Shown in pieces: positions 38,521-47,571 of a DNA stretch of 64,000 nt. Within the stretch, counting starts at the first letter, position 1. Every line of letters starts with the position of its first letter. Below the pieces are notes generated by a model. It worked only from the letters and a program-made list of their open reading frames with translations. It made no database searches and was not told the origin of the DNA. The position numbers and the translations under genes were made by a program. The DNA comes from Sutterella seckii (GTDB lineage: Bacteria; Pseudomonadota; Gammaproteobacteria; Burkholderiales; Burkholderiaceae_F): positions 1 to 64,000 of the forward strand of contig NZ_WEHX01000001.1 of the NCBI RefSeq assembly GCF_009183815.1. Reading direction: 5' to 3'.

Positions 38521-39866
38521 TGGCTTGCGACAAGTCGAGTTCCGGAATGAACAGCGGATGGCGGGTTTATCTGGAACCCGGAGCACTGCGCATGGCTGTT
38601 TTCGGCTTCAGTTCCGGCCTCCCGCTTCTTCTGGTCATCGGCACGCTGGGGTTTTGGCTTCGAGAGGCCGGCGTAGATCTTGCAACCATCGGCTTTTTTT
38701 CCTGGGTGGGGCTGATCTATGGGTTTAAATGGATCTGGGCGCCGCTTGTGGACCGCATGCCAATTCCCGTTCTCTCGAGCACACTCGGCAGGCGACGGGC
38801 GTGGCTGCTCGCTGCGCAGCTGATGCTTGCCTGTGCTCTTCTTGGACTTGCGATTACGGATCCTCAGAAGGACCTGTTTGTGTTTGCAGGATTGGCCATG
38901 CTGGCAGCTTTCTCATCTGCCACGCAGGACATTGCGCTCGATGCTTACCGTATTGAGTCTGCCGGCGAGCGCAGGCAGGCGGCTTATGCAGCCATGTATC
39001 AGACCGGGTACCGACTCGGCATGATTTGGGCGGGAGCCGGTGCGCTTGCTATTGCGGCCTGGGCCGGGCACGGCGCTTCCGGGTACATGCATTACGCCTG
39101 GACGGTGAGCTATGGGGTCATGGCTGCAAGCGTTCTGGTCGGAGTGGCGGCAACCTTGCTTTCTCCAGAACCTCTGCATAATGATTCAAGAGATGAGCTT
39201 TCCGCTGACAATACGCAGATTCCTTTAAGGGAACGACTCAACACTGCTCTTATTGGTCCTTTCTCAGATTTCTTCAGGCGCTTTGGCTGGGCGGCGCTTC
39301 TTGTTCTTGCGCTGATAGCGACCTATCGCATTTCCGATGTCGTTATGGGCGTTATGGCGAACCCCTTCTATCAGGATCTGGGATTCACAAAAGAAGAGGT
39401 TGCTGCGGTGAGCAAAGTGTTCGGCGTCATAATGACGCTTCTGGGTGCTTTTGTCGGCGGCGCAGCAGCCATGCGTTACGGCGTTCTTCCGGTACTCCTT
39501 GCCGGAGCAGTGCTATCGAGCCTAACCAATCTGCTTTTTTCCGTTCTTGCTGGAATTGGCGCGAATCTCACTTTTCTTGTCGTTACGGTATCTGCGGACA
39601 ATCTCGCGGCAGGCCTGGCAAGTGCGGCTTTCGTAGCCTATCTTTCTGGATTGACGAGCTCGAAGTATTCAGCGACTCAATATGCGCTTTTCAGCTCCAT
39701 CATGCTGCTGCTTCCAAAATTTCTGGCGGGTTTTTCCGGCATGGCTGTGGAAGCATTCGGATATGAGCGCTTTTTCATCGGAACAGCGCTCATGGGGTTG
39801 CCGGTGTTTGTTCTCGTTTGGCTTGTCATGCGTTGCGCTCCGAAGAGCGCAACGGGGAAAAATTAG
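38520..39866 (+). CDS. ampG: AmpG-like muropeptide MFS permease
   Basis: This major-facilitator-superfamily protein has about 12 membrane segments and 448 residues. It resembles AmpG, which imports GlcNAc-anhydroMurNAc peptides for peptidoglycan recycling. The start region G-F-S-S-G-L-P-L-L-L-V-I-G-T-L-G-F-W-L and the loop FKWIWAPLVDRMPIP are typical of AmpG. ATG 38520 overlaps the rsuA stop as TGATG. The 3' end overlaps the convergent UPF0149 gene by 4 bp. No ampD or nagZ is in the window, so the recycling role rests on homology. Confidence 0.88.
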   Translation: MACDKSSSGMNSGWRVYLEPGALRMAVFGFSSGLPLLLVIGTLGFWLREAGVDLATIGFFSWVGLIYGFKWIWAPLVDRMPIPVLSSTLGRRRAWLLAAQLMLACALLGLAITDPQKDLFVFAGLAMLAAFSSATQDIALDAYRIESAGERRQAAYAAMYQTGYRLGMIWAGAGALAIAAWAGHGASGYMHYAWTVSYGVMAASVLVGVAATLLSPEPLHNDSRDELSADNTQIPLRERLNTALIGPFSDFFRRFGWAALLVLALIATYRISDVVMGVMANPFYQDLGFTKEEVAAVSKVFGVIMTLLGAFVGGAAAMRYGVLPVLLAGAVLSSLTNLLFSVLAGIGANLTFLVVTVSADNLAAGLASAAFVAYLSGLTSSKYSATQYALFSSIMLLLPKFLAGFSGMAVEAFGYERFFIGTALMGLPVFVLVWLVMRCAPKSATGKN

Positions 39867-40525
39867 TGCCGGCGCCGGTTATTTTTGTGATTTTGTTCGG
39901 TTCGGGGTGTGAATCCGCGGGTGACGGAGGCAATTTCCGCAACGCTTTCCGCAAGATCTTCCGTTGCCTGCTTCAGGTTTTCCAGCGGACTCTCAAACTC
40001 GAGCTCTTCCTTCACTTCCTGCATATCGCCGACAAGCTCATCGGGGAGATGACGAAGGATGCCGAGAAGAGCACTGTCAACAAGCTCGCTGCCGGTTTCG
40101 CGCAGGCCCGGCCAGCGGTTCATAGCTTCAAGGAAGCCCGCAGCAAAAGGCTCCAGGGCGGCAATAGCCTCCCATCCCCCTACCGGACGCCCGGCTTCAT
40201 CCTCCACGTCGTATACGATGGGATCAAGTGCCCGGCACTGGGACAGGTCGTTTTCGATCGTCCGATAGCGGCGGTAGACAAGATCCTCAAGTCGATGCTG
40301 CTCGGCTTCATCCGGAAGCATGGCGTCGGGACGCCCTTCCTCATCGAAAATGAATGGCATCCAGGCGCTTGGCGGTACGGGCTCAGGGAGAAGCACGATA
40401 GCAGTAAGGAATCCGTCCATACGATCGGGTTCCATTGACTCCCAGGGTTCCGGGATGGAAGCCAGAAGCTCGCCGATTTCTACGAATTCTTCGTCAGTGA
40501 GCGGCTTGTCGTAATCGTTAGCCAT
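39863..40525 (-). CDS. UPF0149 family protein (YecA/YgfB-like)
   Basis: This 220-residue protein has the UPF0149 helical domain: E-S-M-E-P-D-R-M-D-G-F-L-T-A-I-V-L-L-P near the start and G-G-W-E-A-I-A-A-L-E-P-F-A-A-G-F-L-E in the middle. The C-terminal SEC-C zinc motif found in YecA is absent; instead there is a basic, Asn/His-rich tail. The function is not known. It lies 27 bp after ptsI on the same strand. Confidence 0.8.
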   Translation of the reverse strand: MANDYDKPLTDEEFVEIGELLASIPEPWESMEPDRMDGFLTAIVLLPEPVPPSAWMPFIFDEEGRPDAMLPDEAEQHRLEDLVYRRYRTIENDLSQCRALDPIVYDVEDEAGRPVGGWEAIAALEPFAAGFLEAMNRWPGLRETGSELVDSALLGILRHLPDELVGDMQEVKEELEFESPLENLKQATEDLAESVAEIASVTRGFTPRTEQNHKNNRRRH

Positions 40526-40552
40526 AATGTCTGATCCTTTGCATAAGGCGAA

Positions 40553-42442
40553 TTATCCGGCGGATGCCGCAGATTGCTGGGCATCGGGCTGAAGGGCTGC
40601 ATTGAAGTCTGCGAGTGCTTCCCGTACGCTTTCTGCAGATCGGCGGCGCAGCACGCCGCGGGCGAAGATTTCGCAATCTTCAGCGCTGAGAGCGCGAATG
40701 CGTTCCTTGATGGTCGGAATATGCGCCGGATCCATGGAGAGCGCCGAGCAGCCGAGACCGATGAAGAATGGGGTCATTTCGGGACGGCCGGCCATTTCGC
40801 CGCAGACGGAGATTTCTTTCCCGGCAGCGGTGACGCGTCGAATGGATTCGGCAATGAAGCGCATCACAGCCGGATGGCAGTCATCGCAGTAACGCGAGAC
40901 ATAGGCATTGGTGCGGTCGGCCGCAAGCGTGTATTGCACGAGGTCGTTCGTTCCGAGGGAGAAGAAATCGAGAAGCGGCAGCAGATCAGAGAGACCTGCG
41001 ACGGCGGCCGGAAGCTCAATCATGCCGCCGAGCGGAATGTTCTTGCGGTAGCGAACGCCTTCAGCTTCAAGCTGGGCAGCAGCCTCTTCAATGCAGGCGC
41101 GTACCTCGTGAACATCTGAGGAGCTTGACACCATCGGGAGCAGGAGCCTGACGCTGCCTGCAGTGGCAGCTCTCATGAGCGCCCGGAGCTGTGTAATGAA
41201 GAGCGGACGGAATGCAAAGCAGAAGCGCAGCGCACGAAGGCCCAGCGCAGGATTGGCTTCCTCGAAGTCGCTGTCTGCCAGAAGAGCCAGTGATTCGCGC
41301 GACAGCATCTTGTCGCCGCCGATATCGGCGGTGCGGATTGTGGTAATGCGACCGCGCATGCCGCGAATTACTTTCTGATAGGCCTCCACCTGTTCTTCTT
41401 CGCTCGGCAGGTCTTCTCGATTGAGGAACAGAAATTCCGTTCTGAAAAGACCGACGCCGGCGGCCCCGGCTTTTCGGGCTTCAGGGAGGTCATCGGGAAG
41501 CGCAATGTTGGCAAGAAGCTCTACGGCTTCTCCATCAAGCGTAACGGCATCTTCTCCGCGCAGTTTTACAAGCTGACGATTGCGCTGTCTGCGGGCGCGC
41601 ATGGCGCGGGCTGCGCTCTTCTTTGCATCGTCGGAAGGAGCGAGATTGACGATGCCGGCATCAGCATCTACAAGTATTTCGTGTCCTGTTCCGATGCGCT
41701 CGATCGCATTCTCGACGCCTACGAGCGTAGGAATGCCGAGACTTGCTGCCAGAATCGCGGAGTGGCTCGTGGCGCTGCCGGTTTCCATTACGATGCCGAC
41801 GATGTCGAGGTCGTCGCGCTCTCGGAGCTGGAGCATGTCTGCCGGTCCGAGCTGATCAGCTACCAGGATGACGGAATCCTCAATTTCTTCGGCTTCCAGA
41901 AGGCTTGTGGCGGAGCGGCGGCCGGCGAGGATGCGCTGAATGCGTTGAAACACATCGGTGATGTCTTCAACGCGGTTGCGCAGGTATTCGTCGTTGATCT
42001 GTTCAAAATCGCGACGGATCTGTTCGAGTCGAAGGGAAAGCGCCCATTCGGCATTGACAAGCTTTTCACGGATGAGTGCGGCGGTTTCCGTAATAAGCGT
42101 CGGATCCTGCAGGATGGTCCGGTAGACATCTAGGAAGGCAGCCGCTTCTGCCGGAGTATCTTCGTCGAGGTCTTCTCCAAGTCTCTCCAGCTGCTTAACG
42201 GCGGAGGCAGCCGCCATTCGAAGACGCTGGATCTCGCCTCGGACGTCCGTCTGATCAATCGGGAACTGCGGGATTTCCAGGTCGCCCGCCATGAGCTGAA
42301 TGCCGCTGCCCCAGGCAACACCCGGGCACACGGTAAGCCCCCGGAGAACGCTTTCTTTGATCTTCTGAGGGATCTGTTCTGTTTCCGGCTCGTTTTTTTC
42401 GTCCGGGGACGCCGGGACTTTAATTTCTTCTTCGGAGCTCAT
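40553..42442 (-). CDS. ptsI: phosphoenolpyruvate--protein phosphotransferase (PTS enzyme I)
   Basis: Enzyme I takes phosphate from phosphoenolpyruvate and passes it to HPr. The phosphorylated His lies in ETGSATSHSAILAASLGIPT. PEP-binding residues are in LFRTEFLFLNREDLPSEEEQ, the active-site Cys region in EISVCGEMAGRPEMTPFF, and the FSLGTNDLVQYTLAADR motif is present. Start ATG 42442 (M-S-S-E-E-E-I) has GGAGAG 7 bp upstream. The 629 residues include a charged N-terminal extension of about 30 residues beyond the usual enzyme I. It lies 20 bp after ptsH. Confidence 0.95.
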   Translation of the reverse strand: MSSEEEIKVPASPDEKNEPETEQIPQKIKESVLRGLTVCPGVAWGSGIQLMAGDLEIPQFPIDQTDVRGEIQRLRMAAASAVKQLERLGEDLDEDTPAEAAAFLDVYRTILQDPTLITETAALIREKLVNAEWALSLRLEQIRRDFEQINDEYLRNRVEDITDVFQRIQRILAGRRSATSLLEAEEIEDSVILVADQLGPADMLQLRERDDLDIVGIVMETGSATSHSAILAASLGIPTLVGVENAIERIGTGHEILVDADAGIVNLAPSDDAKKSAARAMRARRQRNRQLVKLRGEDAVTLDGEAVELLANIALPDDLPEARKAGAAGVGLFRTEFLFLNREDLPSEEEQVEAYQKVIRGMRGRITTIRTADIGGDKMLSRESLALLADSDFEEANPALGLRALRFCFAFRPLFITQLRALMRAATAGSVRLLLPMVSSSSDVHEVRACIEEAAAQLEAEGVRYRKNIPLGGMIELPAAVAGLSDLLPLLDFFSLGTNDLVQYTLAADRTNAYVSRYCDDCHPAVMRFIAESIRRVTAAGKEISVCGEMAGRPEMTPFFIGLGCSALSMDPAHIPTIKERIRALSAEDCEIFARGVLRRRSAESVREALADFNAALQPDAQQSAASAG

Positions 42443-42462
42443 TTGTCTTCTCTCCAAAGAAA

Positions 42463-42732
42463 TTATTCGTCTTCACCGAAGCGGTCTCGGAATAGTTCGG
42501 CAATGGTCTGTACGGCGTCTTTTTCGTCCGGCCCATCCGCCGCAATCGTTACCACGCTGCCGCATGGAAGCGCCATGGTCATCAGTCCGAGAATGGATTT
42601 GGCGTCAACCGTATGCTTTTCATGAGTAATTGTGATGGCGCTGCGAAACAGGCTGGCTGTCTTCGCGAGACGTGCCGAGGGGCGTGCGTGAAGACCAAGC
42701 TTGTTCTGAAGCGTAAGCGTTTCCTCGAACAA
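42463..42732 (-). CDS. ptsH: PTS phosphocarrier protein HPr
   Basis: This is an 89-residue HPr. The phosphorylatable His is in KLGLHARPSARLAK (His about residue 16). The Ser-46-type region reads DAKSILGLMTMALPCGS, so the regulatory serine used by HPr kinase in many proteobacteria is present. HprK itself is not in the window. The gene sits between the EIIA and enzyme I genes. Confidence 0.95.
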   Translation of the reverse strand: MFEETLTLQNKLGLHARPSARLAKTASLFRSAITITHEKHTVDAKSILGLMTMALPCGSVVTIAADGPDEKDAVQTIAELFRDRFGEDE

Positions 42733-42765
42733 GTTCTGCTCCTATTGATAAGGCGGGATTCAAAA

Positions 42766-43179
42766 TCAGTTGTCGGAGAGCGCGCCGAGACTTGCCCGGG
42801 CTGCTGCTTCGGCTAGAGTGGCGACCTGCACCACAGAGGCATCGGAAGGGGCGTTGAGCGCCGCAATGATTGCGGGAAGGTTGGTGCCGCTCACCACGCG
42901 AACACGGGGATCCTCGAGGAGCTTGCGGGCAATGTTTCCGGGGGTTGCGCCGGTCAGGTCGGTAAACACGACGACGCCCTCTGCGTGCTTGAAAAGCGTT
43001 TTGAGGAGTTCCTGTGCGTGCGCAAGCCCCTCGGCAGCGTCAACCTCTGCCGGCACATCGTAAGCAATGATCTGATCAGCGGAAATGTCCCCCGTCATGC
43101 TGTAGATATGCTGAGCGCAGGTTTTTAGCGCCGATGCCAAGGGCGCATGGGCAATGATGCAGAGACCAGTTGTTACCAC
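42766..43179 (-). CDS. PTS EIIA component, mannose (Man) family
   Basis: This 137-residue EIIA-Man-like protein has its active-site His in LCIIAHAPLASAL (His about residue 10). The D-L-T-G-A-T-P-G-N-I-A segment is family-typical. In Burkholderiales such an EIIA-HPr-EI set occurs without sugar permease (IIB/IIC) genes and is thought to be regulatory. No IIB or IIC gene is present in this window. It begins the run and diverges from the DUF1840 gene. Confidence 0.92.
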   Translation of the reverse strand: MVTTGLCIIAHAPLASALKTCAQHIYSMTGDISADQIIAYDVPAEVDAAEGLAHAQELLKTLFKHAEGVVVFTDLTGATPGNIARKLLEDPRVRVVSGTNLPAIIAALNAPSDASVVQVATLAEAAARASLGALSDN

Positions 43180-43320
43180 GGCATCTGACTCCCCAACGAT
43201 AAAATGAAATTGAGTTTGCCCGGGAGTTTAGCATTCAGAGCACTTCCGGCATCTCCGGACGCGCGTTTCGCATTCCTGATGCTGCGCGGATTCTCAGACG
43301 ATATGGACATCAATTCAAAA

Positions 43321-43716
43321 ATGGCTTTGGTTCAGTTCAGTTGCGTAGCTACCGGTCCCTTCATTGCTTTTAAAGAAACGGTAGAGCGCATCTTCAAGGC
43401 AATAAATGAGCCTTTCCACGACAAAGGCGGCTTTATGGCAGAGGATCTGCCGGATGTGCTCAGAAGGCTTGATGAAGCTGCGGCAGCGGATAAGGCAAAG
43501 GCCGCTAAGCTCGAGGAAGAGCGGGAAAAGCGTCTGCGGGAAGGGTCCTATGAGAATGAAATCCGCATGCTTGAAGCGGAGCGCGAGGATGAGGAAAAAA
43601 AGAAGAACCGTGAGGATTCCATTCGCCTTTACCAGCGAATGGTTCCGCTTCAGGACATGATCCGTCGCGCCATCAAGCATAAAAAGCCCATTATGTGGAC
43701 GACGCTCGGGCGTTAA
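43321..43716 (+). CDS. DUF1840 family protein with charged coiled coil
   Basis: The N-terminal half (M-A-L-V-Q-F-S-C-V-A-T-G, then K-G-G-F-M-A-E-D-L-P-D-V-L-R-R-L-D-E-A) resembles the small DUF1840 family common in Burkholderiales, function unknown. The C-terminal half is a Lys/Glu-rich helix, probably coiled coil (about residues 60-105), ending R-R-A-I-K-H-K-K-P-I-M-W-T-T-L-G-R. I start at ATG 43321 by comparison with the family; ATG 43303 and ATG 43204 are in the same frame. No clear ribosome binding site decides between them. Confidence 0.6.
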   Translation: MALVQFSCVATGPFIAFKETVERIFKAINEPFHDKGGFMAEDLPDVLRRLDEAAAADKAKAAKLEEEREKRLREGSYENEIRMLEAEREDEEKKKNREDSIRLYQRMVPLQDMIRRAIKHKKPIMWTTLGR

Positions 43717-43746
43717 TTTTTATGCGCTACCCGATTTCTGTGCCGA

Positions 43747-45219
43747 TCAGGTTCGCCAGAATGCCCGGGTGAAGAGCACGAAAACGGTGAAGATCTCGAG
43801 TCGGCCGGTCATCATCAGGAAGGTGAGGATGTCGAGCTGCAGTGCTGTAAGGCCCTGGTAGTTTCCTACCGGGCCGACAGTGCCGAGTCCGGGGCCGAGA
43901 TTCGTAATGCAGGCAACCGCCGCCGACCAGGATTCAAGAGATCCCAGGCCGGTAGCGAGCAGTGCAAAAGCCCCCGCAAGGACGGAAAAACTCCAGAGCA
44001 GCGTGTATCCGAGAACGGCAAAGACAATGTGATTCGGGATGGCAGCGTCGCCGACGGTGATGGGGGAGACGGCGTTCGGATAGAGGAGCAGCGTGAATTC
44101 GCGCTTTGCCTGCTTGATGAGGATGAGCACTCGAATCATCTTCAGCCCGCCGCCGGTAGAGCCCGCACAGGTAGCCACAGCGGAACTGAGCAGCAGAATA
44201 GCCGGCAGCCCGCAGGGCCAGAGAGACCAGTCGGAGGTGGCGTAGCCAGTGGTTGATGCTGCGCTTACGATGGAAAAGGCTGCGGCGCGCAGTGCATCCG
44301 GAACGCTTGTGGCCAGGCCGGAAAGGTAGAGTATCGGCGTCGCGGCGGCAATCAGAACCAAGAGGAGGCCGATCCAGGCAAGCGCCTCAGGGTTGCGCAG
44401 ATAGACGAGAGGGTCATGCCTGCGCCAGGCAACGAAGTGAAGCGTGAAGCTGAAGCCGCAGATCACCATGAAGACAACTGCAACGGCATCCACTGCTGCG
44501 CTGTTGAAGAAGCCGAAGCTCGCATCATGTGCGGCAATGCCCGAAAGACTCACCGTCGTCATCATGTGCATGACGGCGTCGCGCCAGTGCATGCCGGCGA
44601 AATGGTAGGCAATTGCACAGGCAACGGAAATGCCGAAGTAAATGAGGTAGAGCGAGCGTGCAGTTTCTGCAATGCGGGGCGTAAGACGCGTTTCCTTGAG
44701 GGGCCCGCTCGTCTCTGCCTTCATGATCTGAGCGCCGCCGACGCCGAGCAGCGGCAGAATGGCGACGGACATGACGATGATGCCCATGCCGCCCAGCCAG
44801 GAAAGAAAGCATCGCCAGCCGTTCATGGAGTGCGGCAGCTCGTCGAGTCCCGTAAGTACTGTGGCGCCGGTCGTGGTGAGACAGGACATGGCCTCGAAGT
44901 ACGCTCGTTCGAAACCAAGTCCAGGCATATGCAGCATGAGCGGAATCGCGGCAAAAGCTGCAATCAGCGCCCAGGAGAGCGTGACAAGGAGAAAGCCGTG
45001 GCGGGCGGTGAGCTCCTGTCGAAAGCGGTATAGGGTCAGAGTAAGGAAAAGGCCGGCGCCAGCCGTGATGCCGGCTCCCATGATGAAGTCCATTAGGGCG
45101 CCATCATTCTCGGTCCAGCTGTAAACGGCTGGTATCAGCATGATGACTGCAAAAGCCATCAGAACGGGGCCGAGGGCATTGAGGACCGGTAGGAGCAGTA
45201 CGCGCAGAGTCGTGAGCAT
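43747..45219 (-). CDS. trkH: potassium uptake protein TrkH
   Basis: TrkH is the membrane subunit of the Trk K+ system. The 490-residue protein has four repeated M1-P-M2 units. Selectivity-filter loops read TTTGAT, TVSLSGIAA, ASTTGYAT and TNLGPGLG. A conserved GSTGGGLKMIR segment follows the third pore. It lies 25 bp after trkA and is probably co-transcribed with it. Confidence 0.95.
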   Translation of the reverse strand: MLTTLRVLLLPVLNALGPVLMAFAVIMLIPAVYSWTENDGALMDFIMGAGITAGAGLFLTLTLYRFRQELTARHGFLLVTLSWALIAAFAAIPLMLHMPGLGFERAYFEAMSCLTTTGATVLTGLDELPHSMNGWRCFLSWLGGMGIIVMSVAILPLLGVGGAQIMKAETSGPLKETRLTPRIAETARSLYLIYFGISVACAIAYHFAGMHWRDAVMHMMTTVSLSGIAAHDASFGFFNSAAVDAVAVVFMVICGFSFTLHFVAWRRHDPLVYLRNPEALAWIGLLLVLIAAATPILYLSGLATSVPDALRAAAFSIVSAASTTGYATSDWSLWPCGLPAILLLSSAVATCAGSTGGGLKMIRVLILIKQAKREFTLLLYPNAVSPITVGDAAIPNHIVFAVLGYTLLWSFSVLAGAFALLATGLGSLESWSAAVACITNLGPGLGTVGPVGNYQGLTALQLDILTFLMMTGRLEIFTVFVLFTRAFWRT

Positions 45220-45244
45220 AGATCTCTCTGTTTTCCGGTTGGCG

Positions 45245-46657
45245 TCAGAAGAAGCTCACGTCTACGGCAAAGAGTTTCTCAACGGCCGGAATCAGTCGGC
45301 GGTTGGGCACGAAGATGATGAGGCGATCTTCCTGCTCAATGATGAGGTCGAAGCTCGCCATCAGCACTTTGGTGTCGTCGCCTTCGCCGCGAATGAGTGC
45401 GGCAACGCTGCATCCTGCCGGCAATCGAATGGCATCGATGCGCCGGCCTACCACGCGTGAGCTTTCAGGCGTGCCGTGGGCTACAAACTCAAGTGCTTCG
45501 GCGATGCCGTGCCGCAGCGAATAGGCTGCCGTGACGTCGCCGTGACGAACGTATCGAATCAGCTCATCCAGCGCCGCCTGGGTCTGCGAAACCGTGATGT
45601 CGATGCGCGAGCCTTCGATCAGTTCGCCGTAAATTCTCCGGTTGACGAGAGCGATGGTGCGACGTGCACCGAGCCGTTTGGCAAGAAGTGCCGACAGGAT
45701 GTTGTTTTCATCGTCCGAAGAAAGCGAAATAAAAAGATCGCACCCTTCGACGCCTGCCGAAAGAAGCGTGTCTTCGTCGTCAAAGTCTCCTGAGAGCACC
45801 ATCGCCCGGTCGCCAAGCGTCAGAGCAAGATCTTCGGCCTGACGTCGGTCTGCTTCAATGACGCGGATGGATGCAGGAGCCGCTCCGGTGAGTTCATTGC
45901 CTTCCGTGAGCGCCTGGACGATGCTCCGGCTCATGATGGAGCTCCCGGCAATGATCAGGCTGCGCGTGGCTGTTGTTCTCCGGCGGAGCTGTGTAGTGAC
46001 AAGGCGTGCGTGCCGGGTATCTGCGACAAAAATCACCTCATCGCCCGCTTCTATCAATGTACGGGCATTGATCGCGAGACATTGGTTGCGGCGAAAAAGC
46101 GCCGCAATGCGCGCGCATGCATTGGGAATGTGAGCGTTGAGCTCGCCGATCGGGCCGCCCACCATAGGGCTTCCTTCCTGAGCTCTAACTGCGATGAGGC
46201 TTACCCGGCCTTCTGCGAATTCCTGTACCTGCAGAGCCTCCGGGATGTCGATGAGCTTCACGAGATAACGCGTGAGCGCCTGTTCGGGCCAGATAACCGT
46301 GGTGGCGTCGAAACCTTCTTCCCGAAGAAGACGGGGGTAGCTGCGCAATTCTTCGTTGCGGACGCGGGCGATTCTCGTGGGGATATTGAAGATTCTCGAT
46401 GCAAGCAGGCAGACGGCGAGATTGGTCTCATCGCTCGATGTCACGGCAATCAGCATGTCGGTGTCGCCCGCCGAGGCGTTTTCAAGGAGCTGCGGCGAAA
46501 GCGCATCTCCCACGATGCCTCTGAGGTCAAAGCGGGACTGCAGAAAGCCGATGTTGGCCGGATCCTTATCTATGACGGTAATGTCATTGGCTTCCGATAC
46601 CAGACTTTCTGCAACGGAACTACCAATGCGGCCCGCTCCGATAATGAGGATCTTCAT
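45245..46657 (-). CDS. trkA: Trk system K+ uptake regulatory protein TrkA
   Basis: TrkA is the cytosolic NAD(H)/ATP-binding gating ring of TrkH. The 470-residue protein contains two RCK units: the first Rossmann motif is ILIIGAGRIGSSVAESL (residues 3-19) and the second is SLIIAGSSIMSRSIVQAL (from about residue 233). Each is followed by an RCK-C domain. A terminator-like hairpin precedes it, separating it from ntrX. Confidence 0.95.
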   Translation of the reverse strand: MKILIIGAGRIGSSVAESLVSEANDITVIDKDPANIGFLQSRFDLRGIVGDALSPQLLENASAGDTDMLIAVTSSDETNLAVCLLASRIFNIPTRIARVRNEELRSYPRLLREEGFDATTVIWPEQALTRYLVKLIDIPEALQVQEFAEGRVSLIAVRAQEGSPMVGGPIGELNAHIPNACARIAALFRRNQCLAINARTLIEAGDEVIFVADTRHARLVTTQLRRRTTATRSLIIAGSSIMSRSIVQALTEGNELTGAAPASIRVIEADRRQAEDLALTLGDRAMVLSGDFDDEDTLLSAGVEGCDLFISLSSDDENNILSALLAKRLGARRTIALVNRRIYGELIEGSRIDITVSQTQAALDELIRYVRHGDVTAAYSLRHGIAEALEFVAHGTPESSRVVGRRIDAIRLPAGCSVAALIRGEGDDTKVLMASFDLIIEQEDRLIIFVPNRRLIPAVEKLFAVDVSFF

Positions 46658-46669
46658 GGTGTCTTGAAA

Positions 46670-46700
46670 GAAAGAGGCCCGCTTGATGTGAGCGGGCTTC
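46670..46700 (-). terminator. terminator-like hairpin between ntrX-like gene and trkA
   Basis: On the minus strand a 7-bp GC-rich stem (46697-46691 with 46683-46677) with a 7-nt loop is followed by CTCTTTCTTTC. It ends 19 bp before the trkA start, so it may end ntrYX transcripts or attenuate trkA. Confidence 0.65.
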
Positions 46701-46714
46701 CTTGAGCAGAGAGA

Positions 46715-47539
46715 TTATTTGAGGGTGTTGTTGAGCGGGTATCGGTCAAGCGTCGAGCCGGTCGGATTATCAATCGAATTCTCGTCAGAAGTTTCGATTT
46801 CAGCCAGAACCGGACACGTAGGCTTGGCATAGCCTCCGCCGGCAGGCGGCATCGGCGCAGTGCGTCGGGCCTCCTCGCGCATTTCCTCAACGTTGATGCC
46901 GAGCGAACGAACCTTGCGGTAGAGGTGCGTGCGTTCCATGCCTGCGTGGCGGGCGAGTTCCGCCATGGAGTGATTGAGATGATTGAGCACTGTTTTGAAA
47001 TAAGCTCTCTCAAAATCCATCAGCTGATCCCGGAACGGACGGTTGAAGTCAAGGACAAGTCCGTAATCCGGCATTTCATATGCCGGAAGCCGCTGTACCT
47101 GCTGCATGCTGCGGCGGCGGCCGCGGGTACGCTTTTCGGGAGGAGGCTCTTCAGCAGCCTGGCGCTGCTGCTCGTGCCATTTGACGAGACCGAGCTGAAT
47201 GGCTGACAGCAGACGTTTAAGGGAAATCGGCTTTTCAATGAAGTCGACGGCGCCGTCATCCAATGCGCGCTGTGCATGGTCGATCGAGCCGTGCCCGGAC
47301 ATGATGATTACGGGGAAGTTTAGTAGGCCGCCGTACTTCCATTCGCGCAGAAGCGCGAGACCGTCCGTATCCGGCATCCAGATGTCAAGAAGCACCAGAT
47401 CGTACTGGCGTTCGGCAACCTTAGCCCTTGCCTCATTGGCATTGGCGGCTGTGGCTACACGGTAGCCGGACTCGACAAGAATTTCCGAAAGAATGTTTCG
47501 GATGCCGAGTTCATCGTCGACAATAAGAATTTCAGTCAT
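46715..47539 (-). CDS. NtrX-like response regulator without AAA+ domain
   Basis: This 274-residue protein has a receiver domain with the phosphorylated Asp in LVLLDIWMPD (about residue 54), a basic linker (K-R-T-R-G-R-R-R) and a Fis-type HTH (M-A-E-L-A-R-H-A-G-M-E-R-T-H-L-Y-R-K). The sigma-54 AAA+ domain of true NtrX is missing, so it resembles the short regulators paired with NtrY in betaproteobacteria and probably acts with sigma-70. Start ATG 47539 (M-T-E-I-L-I-V-D-D-E); the frame upstream to 47575 overlaps the kinase gene. Confidence 0.9.
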   Translation of the reverse strand: MTEILIVDDELGIRNILSEILVESGYRVATAANANEARAKVAERQYDLVLLDIWMPDTDGLALLREWKYGGLLNFPVIIMSGHGSIDHAQRALDDGAVDFIEKPISLKRLLSAIQLGLVKWHEQQRQAAEEPPPEKRTRGRRRSMQQVQRLPAYEMPDYGLVLDFNRPFRDQLMDFERAYFKTVLNHLNHSMAELARHAGMERTHLYRKVRSLGINVEEMREEARRTAPMPPAGGGYAKPTCPVLAEIETSDENSIDNPTGSTLDRYPLNNTLK

Positions 47540-47571
47540 CTTGTTGATTAGTTGCTTTAGTGGCCGATACC

